Positions 21,087 through 28,193 of a DNA stretch of 28,193 bases are shown here, piece by piece; within the stretch, counting starts at the first letter, position 1, and each line of letters begins with the position of its first letter. Location: IMG/VR virus record IMGVR_UViG_3300008339_000372, positions 1-28,193 of that record; one strand, 5' to 3'. A program made the translations under genes and the position numbers. The notes under the pieces are model-generated. The model saw only the letters and a program-made list of their open reading frames with translations, was not told the origin of the DNA and did not search any database. This DNA comes from a virus.

Positions 21087-21595
21087 TACGCGGCTCCCTT
21101 GAACGGATTGCGCGCCATCAGACTGCTAGATCTTGGCGCTTTCGGCGCACCGCCGCCAGCCGGCATCTTGCCGCCAGCAGCAGAGAACGCCATCAAAGCA
21201 TTAGTGCCAGCAGACAGAATGGCTGGCCCCCACAGCGGCTTGGCGGCACGAGTAGCGCCAGCCTCAAACATCAATCCGCGTCGGCGGCCTTCGCCTTCGT
21301 ATCGGATATTGAGCGCGTCTAGTTCGGCAGCGGTCGCAGCCTGCGAGTAGGCATCAGCAAAGGATGCTGATTCTAGCAATCCCATTTGCGCGCCAGCGGC
21401 CCGTGTAGCGCCAAACGCCTCACGCGCCTGCCTGCGCTGTGCTTCCTCTGCGGCTCCAGCTTCTAGAGAGGTTGCGCGAGCTTGTTCCTCTAGCCCTCGA
21501 GCTTGCGCTTCGCCGACTTTGCGAGCCTGCGCTGTTTCAGCGATCGTCGCCGTAGCGGAGGCGGCAGCAGCGATAAATGGTATGAACTGCGCCAT
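21086..21595 (-). CDS. gp14-like internal virion protein, 169 aa
   Basis: The 169 residues are Ala-rich: MAQFIPFIAAAASATATIAE at the start, then a long helix (ARKVGEAQARGLEEQARATS, 'LEAGAAEEAQRRQAREAFGA'), a short central segment 'GAQMGLLESASFADAYSQAA', and a C-terminal hydrophobic 'WGPAILSAGTNALMAFSAAG'. This is the layout of T7 gp14, which inserts in the outer membrane upon ejection. It starts at the TAATG junction with the gp13-like gene. Assignment rests on order, size and composition. Confidence 0.7.
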   Translation of the reverse strand: MAQFIPFIAAAASATATIAETAQARKVGEAQARGLEEQARATSLEAGAAEEAQRRQAREAFGATRAAGAQMGLLESASFADAYSQAATAAELDALNIRYEGEGRRRGLMFEAGATRAAKPLWGPAILSAGTNALMAFSAAGGKMPAGGGAPKAPRSSSLMARNPFKGAA

Positions 21596-22020
21596 TACTG
21601 AATCCTCGAATACATCGCCATATCTTGACCGCTCGTCCCAAACGAGCGCATCAAGCCTTCAAATTCAAACCGCAGCATCTTTGCCCATCGATGCCCCTGC
21701 GGAAAACGAGCATCCACATACGCCTCAATCCGGCGATACGGGCGAGTGTTCAAGTAGTCGTCGACGATCCGCGTGAGGCCAACCATGTGCGGCCCTGCGT
21801 CCTTTGCAAGCCATGCCCATGCGGCGTATCGGTTCGCCCACATCTCTGCCACGCCTGCGCACATGACGGGCTTCTCGCCAGCCAATACGGTATAGGCAGG
21901 GCCGGCTGCCACAAGCTGCTCGCAATACTCGTCGTCGAATACAAGCGGAGCCATGATCTGTTGCGCATCTTGCAGCACCATCGCTCGCAGATATTTAGCG
22001 TTGAACGAAACGACTTCCAT
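21595..22020 (-). CDS. gp13-like protein (GNAT-type fold, DUF2833-like)
   Basis: At 141 residues and positioned directly after the tail tubular B gene, this matches T7 gp13 (138). The sequence has a GNAT-like flow: 'FDDEYCEQLVAAGPAYTVLA' (28-47), 'EKPVMCAGVAEMWANRYAAW' (49-68), 'RRIEAYVDARFPQGHRWAKM' (96-115) and 'LRFEFEGLMRSFGTSGQDMA' (116-135), similar to DUF2833. T7 gp13 is needed for particle assembly though not retained. The catalytic use of the fold is uncertain. Confidence 0.7.
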   Translation of the reverse strand: MEVVSFNAKYLRAMVLQDAQQIMAPLVFDDEYCEQLVAAGPAYTVLAGEKPVMCAGVAEMWANRYAAWAWLAKDAGPHMVGLTRIVDDYLNTRPYRRIEAYVDARFPQGHRWAKMLRFEFEGLMRSFGTSGQDMAMYSRIQ

Positions 22021-24794
22021 TAGTCCTCCGTCCTCAACCGCGGGTACATCGCAACCACCGTGAGCGGCAATGGCTGATCGGCCAGCACCCAGATTCGGCC
22101 ATCGGTTTCGTATCCACCCGGATACGGAAACTTGTCGGTGTCGCCGGTCAACACAGGCGGCACTTCATCCATATAGTCTGACAGCGATCGATACAGGATG
22201 TAATCGGTCGATGACGCATCCGGCCCGACCTTGCCGCCGAGGCTTGCATAGAGGCGCATCACGATTTGATGGAATCGCTTTGTCTTGCCCTGCGCCGTGC
22301 CATCCGTGGCACCCGCATCAATCCTTTGAGTGGCAAGAGTGGACGTATACGGCTGCCCGATCTGCGCTCGAGCAGTCTTGACGGAAAGCGTTACAGAACC
22401 ATTGGACACGGTTAAATTCTCAATCTCCGCGCCGTCAGCCAGAGCAGAGACTGTCGTGCCTTCCAGATGCCAAAGCCCGGTGATGACCGTTGAGGTCAAT
22501 CGCCAACCGTTAGCCGGCAACTCGGCAAGACTCTGGAACGGCGAGAGGATCGTGCAGAGCACTTCGCCTTCGTTGACGTAAGAGGTGATTTGCGCGCGCG
22601 AGGTCAGCCATTGCTGCGCAGTCTCGTCGAAGTAACGCACACGGATCTCGCGGCCTACGTCACCAGCCTTGAAAACATCGTCATTCATAGCGATGAATTC
22701 ATCAGCCTCTGTGACCAAGAAATCGCCGGCCTCGGTCGTCAATTCAAAGAACGACGTTACCGTGAACGAGACATTGGTAGCGCCGCGGGTCGTTGCGCCA
22801 GCACCGGGCTGCAAGGTTTCATTCACAGCGCCATCAAACTCAAGCGACGAGTCAAGGAACACAGCGCCCTCGATGTCATCGTCCTGCTCAAATCCTTCTG
22901 CAAAATACTCCACAAAGCGCCGCGTCGATCCGTTGACCGACTTTTTAACAATCACCCAAACGTCATTGACGCTGGCATCTGGGCTCGTAATAACTTGCAC
23001 AGATTCGGCAACAGCAGATACGCCGCCGAGCGGGTGACGATGCCAGCCGTAGACGTTCTGTTCTCGATCGTAGGTCATTCCGATCAGCTTGCCATTGGCT
23101 AGCACAATCCAAATGATGTTGTCCGGTTCCTTCTGGTACGCCATCTCGACGATGCCAGACTGCGTGATCTCGGGATATAGCACGTTCATATCGCGCGGAA
23201 CCCACGAGTCAGACTGGATGTCGAACCGCAGCTCAATCACCCGGCGACCGCCGATGCGCACAAATAACACCGAATCCTCAACCAGCACCGGCTCCATCTC
23301 GCGCGAGCCTTCAGCAGACTGAATCTCGTACTTGACGTTTTCGGGGCCGAGCACTTGGTTCGGCGTGATCTCCTGCACGGCGACCTCGGAGCCTGCCGTA
23401 CCCACGAGCAGCACATCCGATGCCGTCATCCAACGGATCTTGTCGACCGTACCGACCGAAAGCGTCAGCGAGATCGCGTTATCAGCCAGAATCTCGCCGA
23501 GCGTATCGGGAGCCATAGACGAGTAGTCACCGGCCACAGACGCATAGATCTGTTGATTGCCCGACCACCACAGACGATCGCGCCAGAAAGCGACCTTGTA
23601 CGGGAACGCAGCACCTGTCGCCTCGCCCCATGCGCCGATCCGATAGCGGCAGTCGTCGCCGGCAACGATCTCGGCAGGAGCAATGCCCGGGCCGATGATG
23701 TCGACGGTCGCATTCTGCGCATCCGTGATCGCCGTCACTTTGACGACAACATAACCGGGATGCAGATATTCCCAAGTCACCGCACCGTCAGACTCGGTGC
23801 CTTCTTCGTGTATAGGGCGCACAGAGCCCGTTGTAGCGGAGTTGGTTGCCTCGTAATACTTGCCATCAGACTTGCGCAGATTGGTCGCCGTGACCGCCTT
23901 ATTCGTTTCCCAAGGCGGCGTCGTGATGTTGACCGGCTCCAACCGGAACAGCATCCCAACGTGCTCGTTCTCAAATACGTCTGTCGTGCAGACGAGCGAG
24001 ACGCCAGTGCCAGACGACGCGCCGAGCGTGAAATTCTTGTAGGCGAGCGGCTCGACTTGGAACGGGCCATCGGTCGGAGCATAGGTCGCAAACGCCCAGC
24101 TCGTGTTGCCGCTACGGGTCAACGTGCGCGGCGCATAGCCCTCGCAGCCGATATAGAGCACATCACCAGATTGGACGATAGAAAGCGCGCAGCCGCCCTC
24201 TGGATTCGTTAAATCGGCCTCGGTGTACGGACTTGCAATTTCGTAGACCTTTTGCAGATCGCCGTTGAATACATAAGCGCCAAATGCGGTGGTATTGATG
24301 TTGTTGCCATACCAATCCTTGAGCTCAAACGTATTGGCACCAGCATTGACGTTCGCAACCTGTACATACCGGCCATTGAGCTCGGTCATGCCCTCAACAC
24401 CAACGACATAGAACCAGTCGCCGTTTGATGGATCGGTGCCGGTGTAAGTCAGTACACCCGGATTGGCATTCGTGATATTGGTGATATCAAGTGTGTCACC
24501 GAGTACCACACCTCGATCGGTAAAGAAGCGAACGTATTGGTCGCCGAACTCGAGCACATAGGCTTGATCGAACGAGAACTCAAAACGCTTGAGATAGGAC
24601 TTCTTGTTCTGATACTTCGTCGGTAGGACGAACCGCGTACCCGGCATTCGCTTGGCCGGCCCCTGCACAGTTGGGACGAAACGCTCCATCTTGTAGCAGG
24701 AACTTGAATACTTCTCGAAATCGACGCGACCAGATAGGAGGGGGCCGACCTCGCCGCCGTTGAAATTCGAGATCGCAGGCGAAACCTTTGCCAT
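22020..24794 (-). CDS. tail tubular protein B (gp12-like nozzle)
   Basis: This 924-residue protein forms the tail nozzle in T7-like phages. Its beginning 'SPAISNFNGGEVGPLLSGRV' and 'DFEKYSSSCYKMERFVPTVQ' followed by GPAKRMPGTRFV is a common mark of phage nozzle proteins. The remainder is beta-rich ('WWSGNQQIYASVAGDYSSMA', about 405-425; 'VLLVGTAGSEVAVQEITPNQ', about 457-476; 'FVEYFAEGFEQDDD', about 620). Its C-terminus 'LADQPLPLTVVAMYPRLRTE' is also typical. It follows the tail tubular A gene by three bases. T7 gp12 is 794 residues; the extra length lies in the middle and C-terminal beta regions. Confidence 0.85.
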   Translation of the reverse strand: MAKVSPAISNFNGGEVGPLLSGRVDFEKYSSSCYKMERFVPTVQGPAKRMPGTRFVLPTKYQNKKSYLKRFEFSFDQAYVLEFGDQYVRFFTDRGVVLGDTLDITNITNANPGVLTYTGTDPSNGDWFYVVGVEGMTELNGRYVQVANVNAGANTFELKDWYGNNINTTAFGAYVFNGDLQKVYEIASPYTEADLTNPEGGCALSIVQSGDVLYIGCEGYAPRTLTRSGNTSWAFATYAPTDGPFQVEPLAYKNFTLGASSGTGVSLVCTTDVFENEHVGMLFRLEPVNITTPPWETNKAVTATNLRKSDGKYYEATNSATTGSVRPIHEEGTESDGAVTWEYLHPGYVVVKVTAITDAQNATVDIIGPGIAPAEIVAGDDCRYRIGAWGEATGAAFPYKVAFWRDRLWWSGNQQIYASVAGDYSSMAPDTLGEILADNAISLTLSVGTVDKIRWMTASDVLLVGTAGSEVAVQEITPNQVLGPENVKYEIQSAEGSREMEPVLVEDSVLFVRIGGRRVIELRFDIQSDSWVPRDMNVLYPEITQSGIVEMAYQKEPDNIIWIVLANGKLIGMTYDREQNVYGWHRHPLGGVSAVAESVQVITSPDASVNDVWVIVKKSVNGSTRRFVEYFAEGFEQDDDIEGAVFLDSSLEFDGAVNETLQPGAGATTRGATNVSFTVTSFFELTTEAGDFLVTEADEFIAMNDDVFKAGDVGREIRVRYFDETAQQWLTSRAQITSYVNEGEVLCTILSPFQSLAELPANGWRLTSTVITGLWHLEGTTVSALADGAEIENLTVSNGSVTLSVKTARAQIGQPYTSTLATQRIDAGATDGTAQGKTKRFHQIVMRLYASLGGKVGPDASSTDYILYRSLSDYMDEVPPVLTGDTDKFPYPGGYETDGRIWVLADQPLPLTVVAMYPRLRTED

Positions 24795-24797
24795 GCT

Positions 24798-25400
24798 TTA
24801 CAGCCTCGCCAAGATCCAAGTCTGGTCTGCGAGAGACTCCGGTGGGTTTTCGATTGCGTTAGCGATGACGGCATCCTTTATCGCATTACGATAATCGTTA
24901 TAGGCCATCTGCTTCTGCTCCGCGCTAGCCGTCAAAGGCTCGGCGAGAATGTACGCAAGGTATGCGGAGAAAGCCATATCAAACGCCGCATCGAACTGCA
25001 CCGGGTCAGTTACCCGAGACAGATAGCGCAGCTTCAATGGGCCAGCCTGATTCGAGAGAATGTACTTGCCCTCGACCACATATTCCTGCCCACCAGTTGA
25101 TATCAGATCCGATAGATCCGGCGACGGATACCATTGGCCGACTTGCAGGATGCGCATACAGTCGGTGGGCAGCGGATATTGATAGGCCCAGTCCCAAAGT
25201 GGGACTGTGGTATCCGCAGCGAGGTTTGCTCTCTTGATGCAAAAGCGCCATGAGAATCGGCGCTGGAGATAATCCCGTGTCATATCGAACACGGCATTCA
25301 CCTCACGGGCAGGCTTGGTGTTGTCCGTGAGATTCAAAATGCGCAAATCCCCGAGCTTCGTCAGCGCGAGGTTTGCGATTGCTACATTGCTAGCGGCCAT
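24798..25400 (-). CDS. tail tubular protein A (gp11-like adaptor)
   Basis: The 200-residue product starts MAASNVAIANLALTKLGDLR and has 'DYLQRRFSWRFCIKRANLAA' (43-62), 'YQYPLPTDCMRILQVGQWYP' (73-92) and a helical C-terminus 'LAYILAEPLTASAEQKQMAY'. These are characteristic of T7 gp11 (196), which joins the portal to the nozzle. The gene precedes tail tubular B as in T7. The start follows a GGTCTCCCG-like region, with a modest ribosome-binding site. Confidence 0.85.
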   Translation of the reverse strand: MAASNVAIANLALTKLGDLRILNLTDNTKPAREVNAVFDMTRDYLQRRFSWRFCIKRANLAADTTVPLWDWAYQYPLPTDCMRILQVGQWYPSPDLSDLISTGGQEYVVEGKYILSNQAGPLKLRYLSRVTDPVQFDAAFDMAFSAYLAYILAEPLTASAEQKQMAYNDYRNAIKDAVIANAIENPPESLADQTWILARL

Positions 25401-25418
25401 CGGGAGACCCCGAGACCG

Positions 25419-25613
25419 TTAAGCCGGCGGCCAAATATCTTGAATGATTGCCTGCTTGATCGTATCGATCGCGAACAGGACTTCATCCTTCTGCATATTT
25501 GCAGCCAGATCCACGCGCAGCTCAACGTCCGTGGTCGCCGTTGAGGACGCACCTTCGGTCACGTTGCGAACGCCTTGTTCGCCACGATCAATACCGTAAA
25601 AACGCTCTGCCAT
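25419..25613 (-). CDS. small conserved-type structural protein, 64 aa
   Basis: This 64-residue protein begins MAERFYGIDRGEQGVRNVTE and continues 'GASSTATTDVELRVDLAANM', ending 'LFAIDTIKQAIIQDIWPPA'. The ERFYGI...VTEGAS...DVELRVDL pattern recurs in many phages between capsid and tail genes. Function is unknown, perhaps a capsid-associated or connector helper. AGGAGA (minus strand) lies five bases upstream, within a palindrome and just after a terminator. Confidence 0.65.
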   Translation of the reverse strand: MAERFYGIDRGEQGVRNVTEGASSTATTDVELRVDLAANMQKDEVLFAIDTIKQAIIQDIWPPA

Positions 25614-25618
25614 GATTC

Positions 25619-25630
25619 TCTCCTAGGAGA
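25619..25630. repeat. 12-base perfect palindrome containing a ribosome-binding site
   Basis: TCTCCTAGGAGA is a perfect inverted repeat covering the AGGAGA ribosome-binding site of the 64-residue gene at 25613. It lies directly downstream of the terminator stem. In RNA it could form a four-base stem with a CTAG loop or a dimer site. Confidence 0.5.
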
Positions 25631-25661
25631 AAAGGGCGAGCCGGTTGCCCGACCCGCCCTT
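25628..25661 (-). terminator. intrinsic terminator after the capsid-proximal gene
   Basis: On the minus strand AAGGGCG (25661-25655) pairs with CGCCCTT (25638-25632) around a 16-base loop, followed by TTCTC after the stem. It separates the capsid and 167-residue gene from the tail genes. Its T-run is short, so partial read-through is likely, consistent with lower expression of the downstream genes. Confidence 0.55.
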
Positions 25662-25666
25662 GTTTC

Positions 25667-26170
25667 TTACGCCGTGTAACGACCGATCAGCTTCACGGTG
25701 CCGGTCGCGTCAGCCGCGGCGGTCAGCGTGAAAGCCACATCGTAGAACACCGACGGGTCAGAGGTGAGGCCGAGGGCGTCCCACAACTCCTTGCCGCTGT
25801 TCGCGATCGAGAACACAGCCGACTCGTGCAGCACATCCACGCCGTTCAGCGCGCCATCCTTGAGGGACAGAGCCGAGGCGAAGAAGTCAGCATCGACCAC
25901 AGCGCCGCCGTCCTTGGCCGTGCGATACAGGCCAATGTCGGAGATCGTCGTGGTTCCGATGTCCGGCGAGTAGATTCGAAGATCCGTCATGACCGCATTC
26001 GAGGGAACGCGGAACATACGGTACGTCGAACCAATGCTGTCGGTATCGGTGATAGCCGCCGTTGCAACTTCGATGTGCTCAAAAGCGCCGTCAACACGGG
26101 GGCTATTGAGAACAACCGGGGTCGCGTCTGCGTTAGTGATAAGGGTTGACTTAACTGCTACAACTGCCAT
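25667..26170 (-). CDS. capsid-associated/decoration-like protein, 167 aa
   Basis: This 167-residue protein follows the capsid gene by 14 bases. It is beta-rich: 'LITNADATPVVLNSPRVDGA' (10-29), 'YRMFRVPSNAVMTDLRIYSP' (50-69), 'FYDVAFTLTAAADATGTVKL' (142-161), ending IGRYTA. Comparable proteins follow the major capsid in several podovirus groups and are called head-stabilising or decoration. No membrane segment is present. It precedes the terminator at 25628-25661, so it should be made at levels near the capsid's, which suits a stoichiometric decoration protein. Confidence 0.62.
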   Translation of the reverse strand: MAVVAVKSTLITNADATPVVLNSPRVDGAFEHIEVATAAITDTDSIGSTYRMFRVPSNAVMTDLRIYSPDIGTTTISDIGLYRTAKDGGAVVDADFFASALSLKDGALNGVDVLHESAVFSIANSGKELWDALGLTSDPSVFYDVAFTLTAAADATGTVKLIGRYTA

Positions 26171-26184
26171 TTTCGTTTACTCCC

Positions 26185-27072
26185 TTATTCCGCGCAGAGG
26201 ATGTCAACGACCTTCTTCTCCTCGGTGCGAGTGGCACCGAAGGTACCCATCAGGTAAACCTGATACGGGTGCGAGGAGAGGTCACGACGCTGCGTGATAT
26301 CAGACATGATGTCATTCCACATACCGAGGTGAACGCCCGACGGCACCCACACAGGGCAGCGACGATTGCTCGAGGTCGTCGGCAAACGCTCGGTGTGGAT
26401 GAAGTTGATGCCAAGGAACTGCATCACTTTTCCATCCTTCATCACCGGGGTGTCGCCGTTGAAGTCGCTCGAGACCACTTGGATCTGGCCCAAGAGATCG
26501 TCGTGCTGCTCGGCAGAGATGGCGCAATACACCGGCTCCGCGTCGAGATCAACCTCGTTCTCCATCAGGATGCGACGCGCTTCACGCAGCTTGTCGACCG
26601 TGAGGCCCACGTTGCCAGAGGCAGCGTAGTTCACAGCAACGCGCTGGTTCGTCGTGTCAAAGCCCGTGGTCGTGCCGCCAGCTTCGCCCGTCTTGTTGTC
26701 GCCGAGCATACCGTTGATGATCACATCGTCCATCGCACGGCCCATCGCGTAGAGACCGTTCTGCGCATAGGCAGACTGCGGGTCGGCGAGGAGACGGAGC
26801 TTGTCGAAGTTGTCGATCAGGTCAGCCCAATCATAATCTTCCGGGAAAACCCAACGACGATTGTTCGGGGTGTTAACCGGGACGATCGGAGTGTAACGGG
26901 TCGAAACCGCACGAGCAGCGGTAGCACCGTACTGCGTGACGACTTCAGACTGCTTGCCCTTGTACGAACCAGTCTGCACAGCGGTGCGCAGCTTGGAGCC
27001 CTTTTGCTGCAACAGCAGCGAGATGTTAGTGCCGTATTGGACGGCATAAACTGATGCAATATTGTCGGCCAT
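26185..27072 (-). CDS. major capsid protein
   Basis: The 295-residue protein lies directly behind the scaffold gene. It starts MADNIASVYAVQYGTNISLL, has a conserved-looking N-arm/E-loop region ('FPEDYDWADLIDNFDKLRLL', 75-94), then 'LYAMGRAMDDVIINGMLGDN' (105-124) and 'LDAEPVYCAISAEQHDDLLG' (176-195), and closes with 'WNDIMSDITQRRDLSSHPYQ' and 'GTFGATRTEEKKVVDILCAE'. The 'A-DD-IINGMLG' and 'DI...DITQRRDLS' marks are those of a HK97-fold capsid family found in T7-like and marine podoviruses. GGAGGG lies six bases upstream of the ATG, after a run of seven T. No frameshift product is visible. Confidence 0.85.
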   Translation of the reverse strand: MADNIASVYAVQYGTNISLLLQQKGSKLRTAVQTGSYKGKQSEVVTQYGATAARAVSTRYTPIVPVNTPNNRRWVFPEDYDWADLIDNFDKLRLLADPQSAYAQNGLYAMGRAMDDVIINGMLGDNKTGEAGGTTTGFDTTNQRVAVNYAASGNVGLTVDKLREARRILMENEVDLDAEPVYCAISAEQHDDLLGQIQVVSSDFNGDTPVMKDGKVMQFLGINFIHTERLPTTSSNRRCPVWVPSGVHLGMWNDIMSDITQRRDLSSHPYQVYLMGTFGATRTEEKKVVDILCAE

Positions 27073-27213
27073 GATAGCCCTCCAAAAAAACTAAATATGT
27101 AGTGTTCTCGGATGGCTTGTCCGTTACCGGGGCCAGAATCCTTGCGAGATACGCTCTCACCGATCGGTCGTCTTTCCGACTGTCAGTTGGGGCCTCACGG
27201 CTTACCCTATCCT
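27073..27213 (-). other. long leader upstream of capsid gene
   Basis: About 140 bases without coding content lie between the terminator region and the capsid gene, an unusually wide gap here. It has a ten-base palindrome ACCGATCGGT (27159-27168) and GAGA/TCTC inverted pairs around 27145-27158. A run of seven T precedes the capsid GGAGGG site. A promoter or mRNA-stability leader for capsid is likely; I see no good -35/-10 pair and no T7-type promoter consensus. Confidence 0.4.
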
Positions 27214-27260
27214 GCTAGCTAAAAAAAGGCCCGAGATCGCTCCCGGGCCTAACAGCTAGC
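27214..27260 (-). terminator. intrinsic terminator between scaffold and capsid genes, within a larger inverted repeat
   Basis: On the minus strand AGGCCCG (27250-27244) pairs with CGGGCCT (27233-27227), followed by a run of T (27227-27221), a textbook intrinsic terminator. The 7-base arms GCTAGCT (27214-27220) and AGCTAGC (27254-27260) flank it and are also complementary, so the terminator sits inside a second stem. It probably limits read-through from scaffold to capsid. Confidence 0.75.
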
Positions 27261-27313
27261 TCTCACAGGAGATTTACGCCGAGGATAGTACCTCGCGCGT
27301 ATCACACTAGCAA

Positions 27314-28171
27314 CTACTCTGTAAACAGCTCTGGGTTAGCCATTCGCTGCAATCGCATCATCTCCTCAATCGCACCCTGACGGATCTTCTCGTCACGGTT
27401 CATGTAGCGACCCATGAACTCCTGATCCGCGAACATTCCAGCGATCTTGTTCTTGGCAGCCTGCGGAGTCAGCGCACCACCTGATGCCGCCTCCGATGCC
27501 ACGAACGACCCCTCAGCGAACGATGCACCGATCGCATGGAACAGCTTGATCATCGGGCCGGTGCCGATCGCCTGCTCCAATCGCTCGAGCCCGTCAGCGT
27601 CCAGCCCAGCGTCTGCACCGAACTTGCCGACAGCACGTTTGGCGAGCTCAATGTTCTGGTCAGCCGCGGCACCCCATTCCCGACGCAATGCTGAGAAATC
27701 CTCCTCAGACTTGTTCAGGAAAGCCTCACGCTCCATCTCTATCCGCTGCGTGGACGTTTCATTCCACCACTCGGCGAGACCCTTGGCTTGCTTGTTAGTC
27801 AGCCCCAGATCGTGAAGCACCGGAGCGACCGCCTGTGCGAACGAACCGTCATCCCCTTCCGGTACTGGCAGCTCGTACTTATCGGCGCTCTCTGGGCGTC
27901 CTAGGCGGTTATAGACAGCAGCCCAACCCTCTGCGTCGTCATCCGACTTGGGGGCGAGAATGGTGCGACCGGCCTTGTCAGCGCCGAATACCTTCTCGAG
28001 GTTCTGATAGGAGAGCAGGGCATCAGCCGGCCCTTTCCATCCTTTGGCTTTAACTAGTTCACCCAGTTGACTAGCTGTGCCTTGGTCGATCCCTTCCGGC
28101 GCGTACCACGCGGGAGCCGCTGCCGGAGCAGTCGGGTTGCCTGCTTCCGCAGACCCTTGATCGTCACTCAT
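27314..28171 (-). CDS. scaffolding (capsid assembly) protein
   Basis: The 285-residue protein is acidic, starts with a Pro/Ala-rich disordered region (MSDDQGSAEAGNPTAPAAAP) and is mostly helical: 'DQGTASQLGELVKAKGWKGP' (30-49), 'ADALLSYQNLEKVFGADKAG' (50-69), 'DNEK'-free helical centre, and a C-terminus 'FMGRYMNRDEKIRQGAIEEM' plus MRLQRMANPELFTE. Scaffolds shape the procapsid and then leave. T7 gp9 is 307 residues. AGAGGA lies upstream of the ATG. Position directly before the capsid gene supports the call. The ATG is near the right edge; the portal gene is expected beyond it. Confidence 0.8.
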   Translation of the reverse strand: MSDDQGSAEAGNPTAPAAAPAWYAPEGIDQGTASQLGELVKAKGWKGPADALLSYQNLEKVFGADKAGRTILAPKSDDDAEGWAAVYNRLGRPESADKYELPVPEGDDGSFAQAVAPVLHDLGLTNKQAKGLAEWWNETSTQRIEMEREAFLNKSEEDFSALRREWGAAADQNIELAKRAVGKFGADAGLDADGLERLEQAIGTGPMIKLFHAIGASFAEGSFVASEAASGGALTPQAAKNKIAGMFADQEFMGRYMNRDEKIRQGAIEEMMRLQRMANPELFTE

Positions 28172-28193
28172 CGATGAATTCCTCTTGTAGATT

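Noticed and set aside
27120-27200. Possible tRNA or T7-type promoter upstream of capsid
   Set aside because: No cloverleaf can be drawn and no close match to a T7-type 23-base promoter is visible; only short palindromes are present.
1-28193. CRISPR array, insertion sequence, integrase or attachment site
   Set aside because: No regularly spaced repeats, transposase motifs, tyrosine or serine recombinase genes were seen.

Overview
This window is part of the genome of a tailed double-stranded DNA phage with a T7-like (podovirus-type) virion plan, probably infecting a Gram-negative proteobacterium. The evidence is a continuous minus-strand run of scaffold, capsid, two tail tubular proteins, a gp13/gp14-like pair, three large ejection-type proteins and a tailspike with a T7-type anchor. 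G+C is moderate to high, genes overlap by 1-4 bases, and there are almost no intergenic gaps. The host is inferred only; no host gene, integrase or attachment site is visible. Portal, lysis genes, DNA polymerase and helicase are absent and presumably lie outside the window.

Layout. (1) Positions 8498-1, minus strand: a small Cro-like regulator, a Mom-like DNA-modification gene, a structured gap (about 7069-7430), a run of small genes including a DUF3310 protein and a RusA resolvase, then six very small mostly basic proteins, the terminase small and large subunits, and small virion-type proteins ending in two fibre-like proteins that share an N-terminal motif. (2) Positions 8655-12659, plus strand: an early operon of 13 tightly overlapping genes, with a Sak3/DUF1071 annealing protein, a YqaJ-type exonuclease, a small protein with an SSB-like acidic tip and a NinB-type protein. 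(3) Positions 28171-12623, minus strand: the virion genes, ending in a pectate-lyase-type tailspike that runs 37 bases into the end of the early operon.

Control. The divergent 8498-8655 interval and the 8912-8986 gap hold three copies of an operator-like motif (TTAAC, four bases, GTTA), each placed between or over promoter elements. Two of them lie in near-duplicate plus-strand promoters and one lies just upstream of the regulator, which has no visible ribosome-binding site. This reads as a compact switch in which the regulator controls itself and the recombination operon. Two intrinsic terminators on the minus strand bracket the capsid and its downstream partner, probably setting capsid-to-other-protein ratios.

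Points of most interest: an A/T-rich Mom-family gene suggesting DNA hypermodification; the three-site operator system with a possibly leaderless regulator; a roughly fourfold excess of the palindrome CTCGAG that is missing from the apparently acquired mom and tailspike genes; and structured non-coding stretches near 7200-7450 and 27073-27313.
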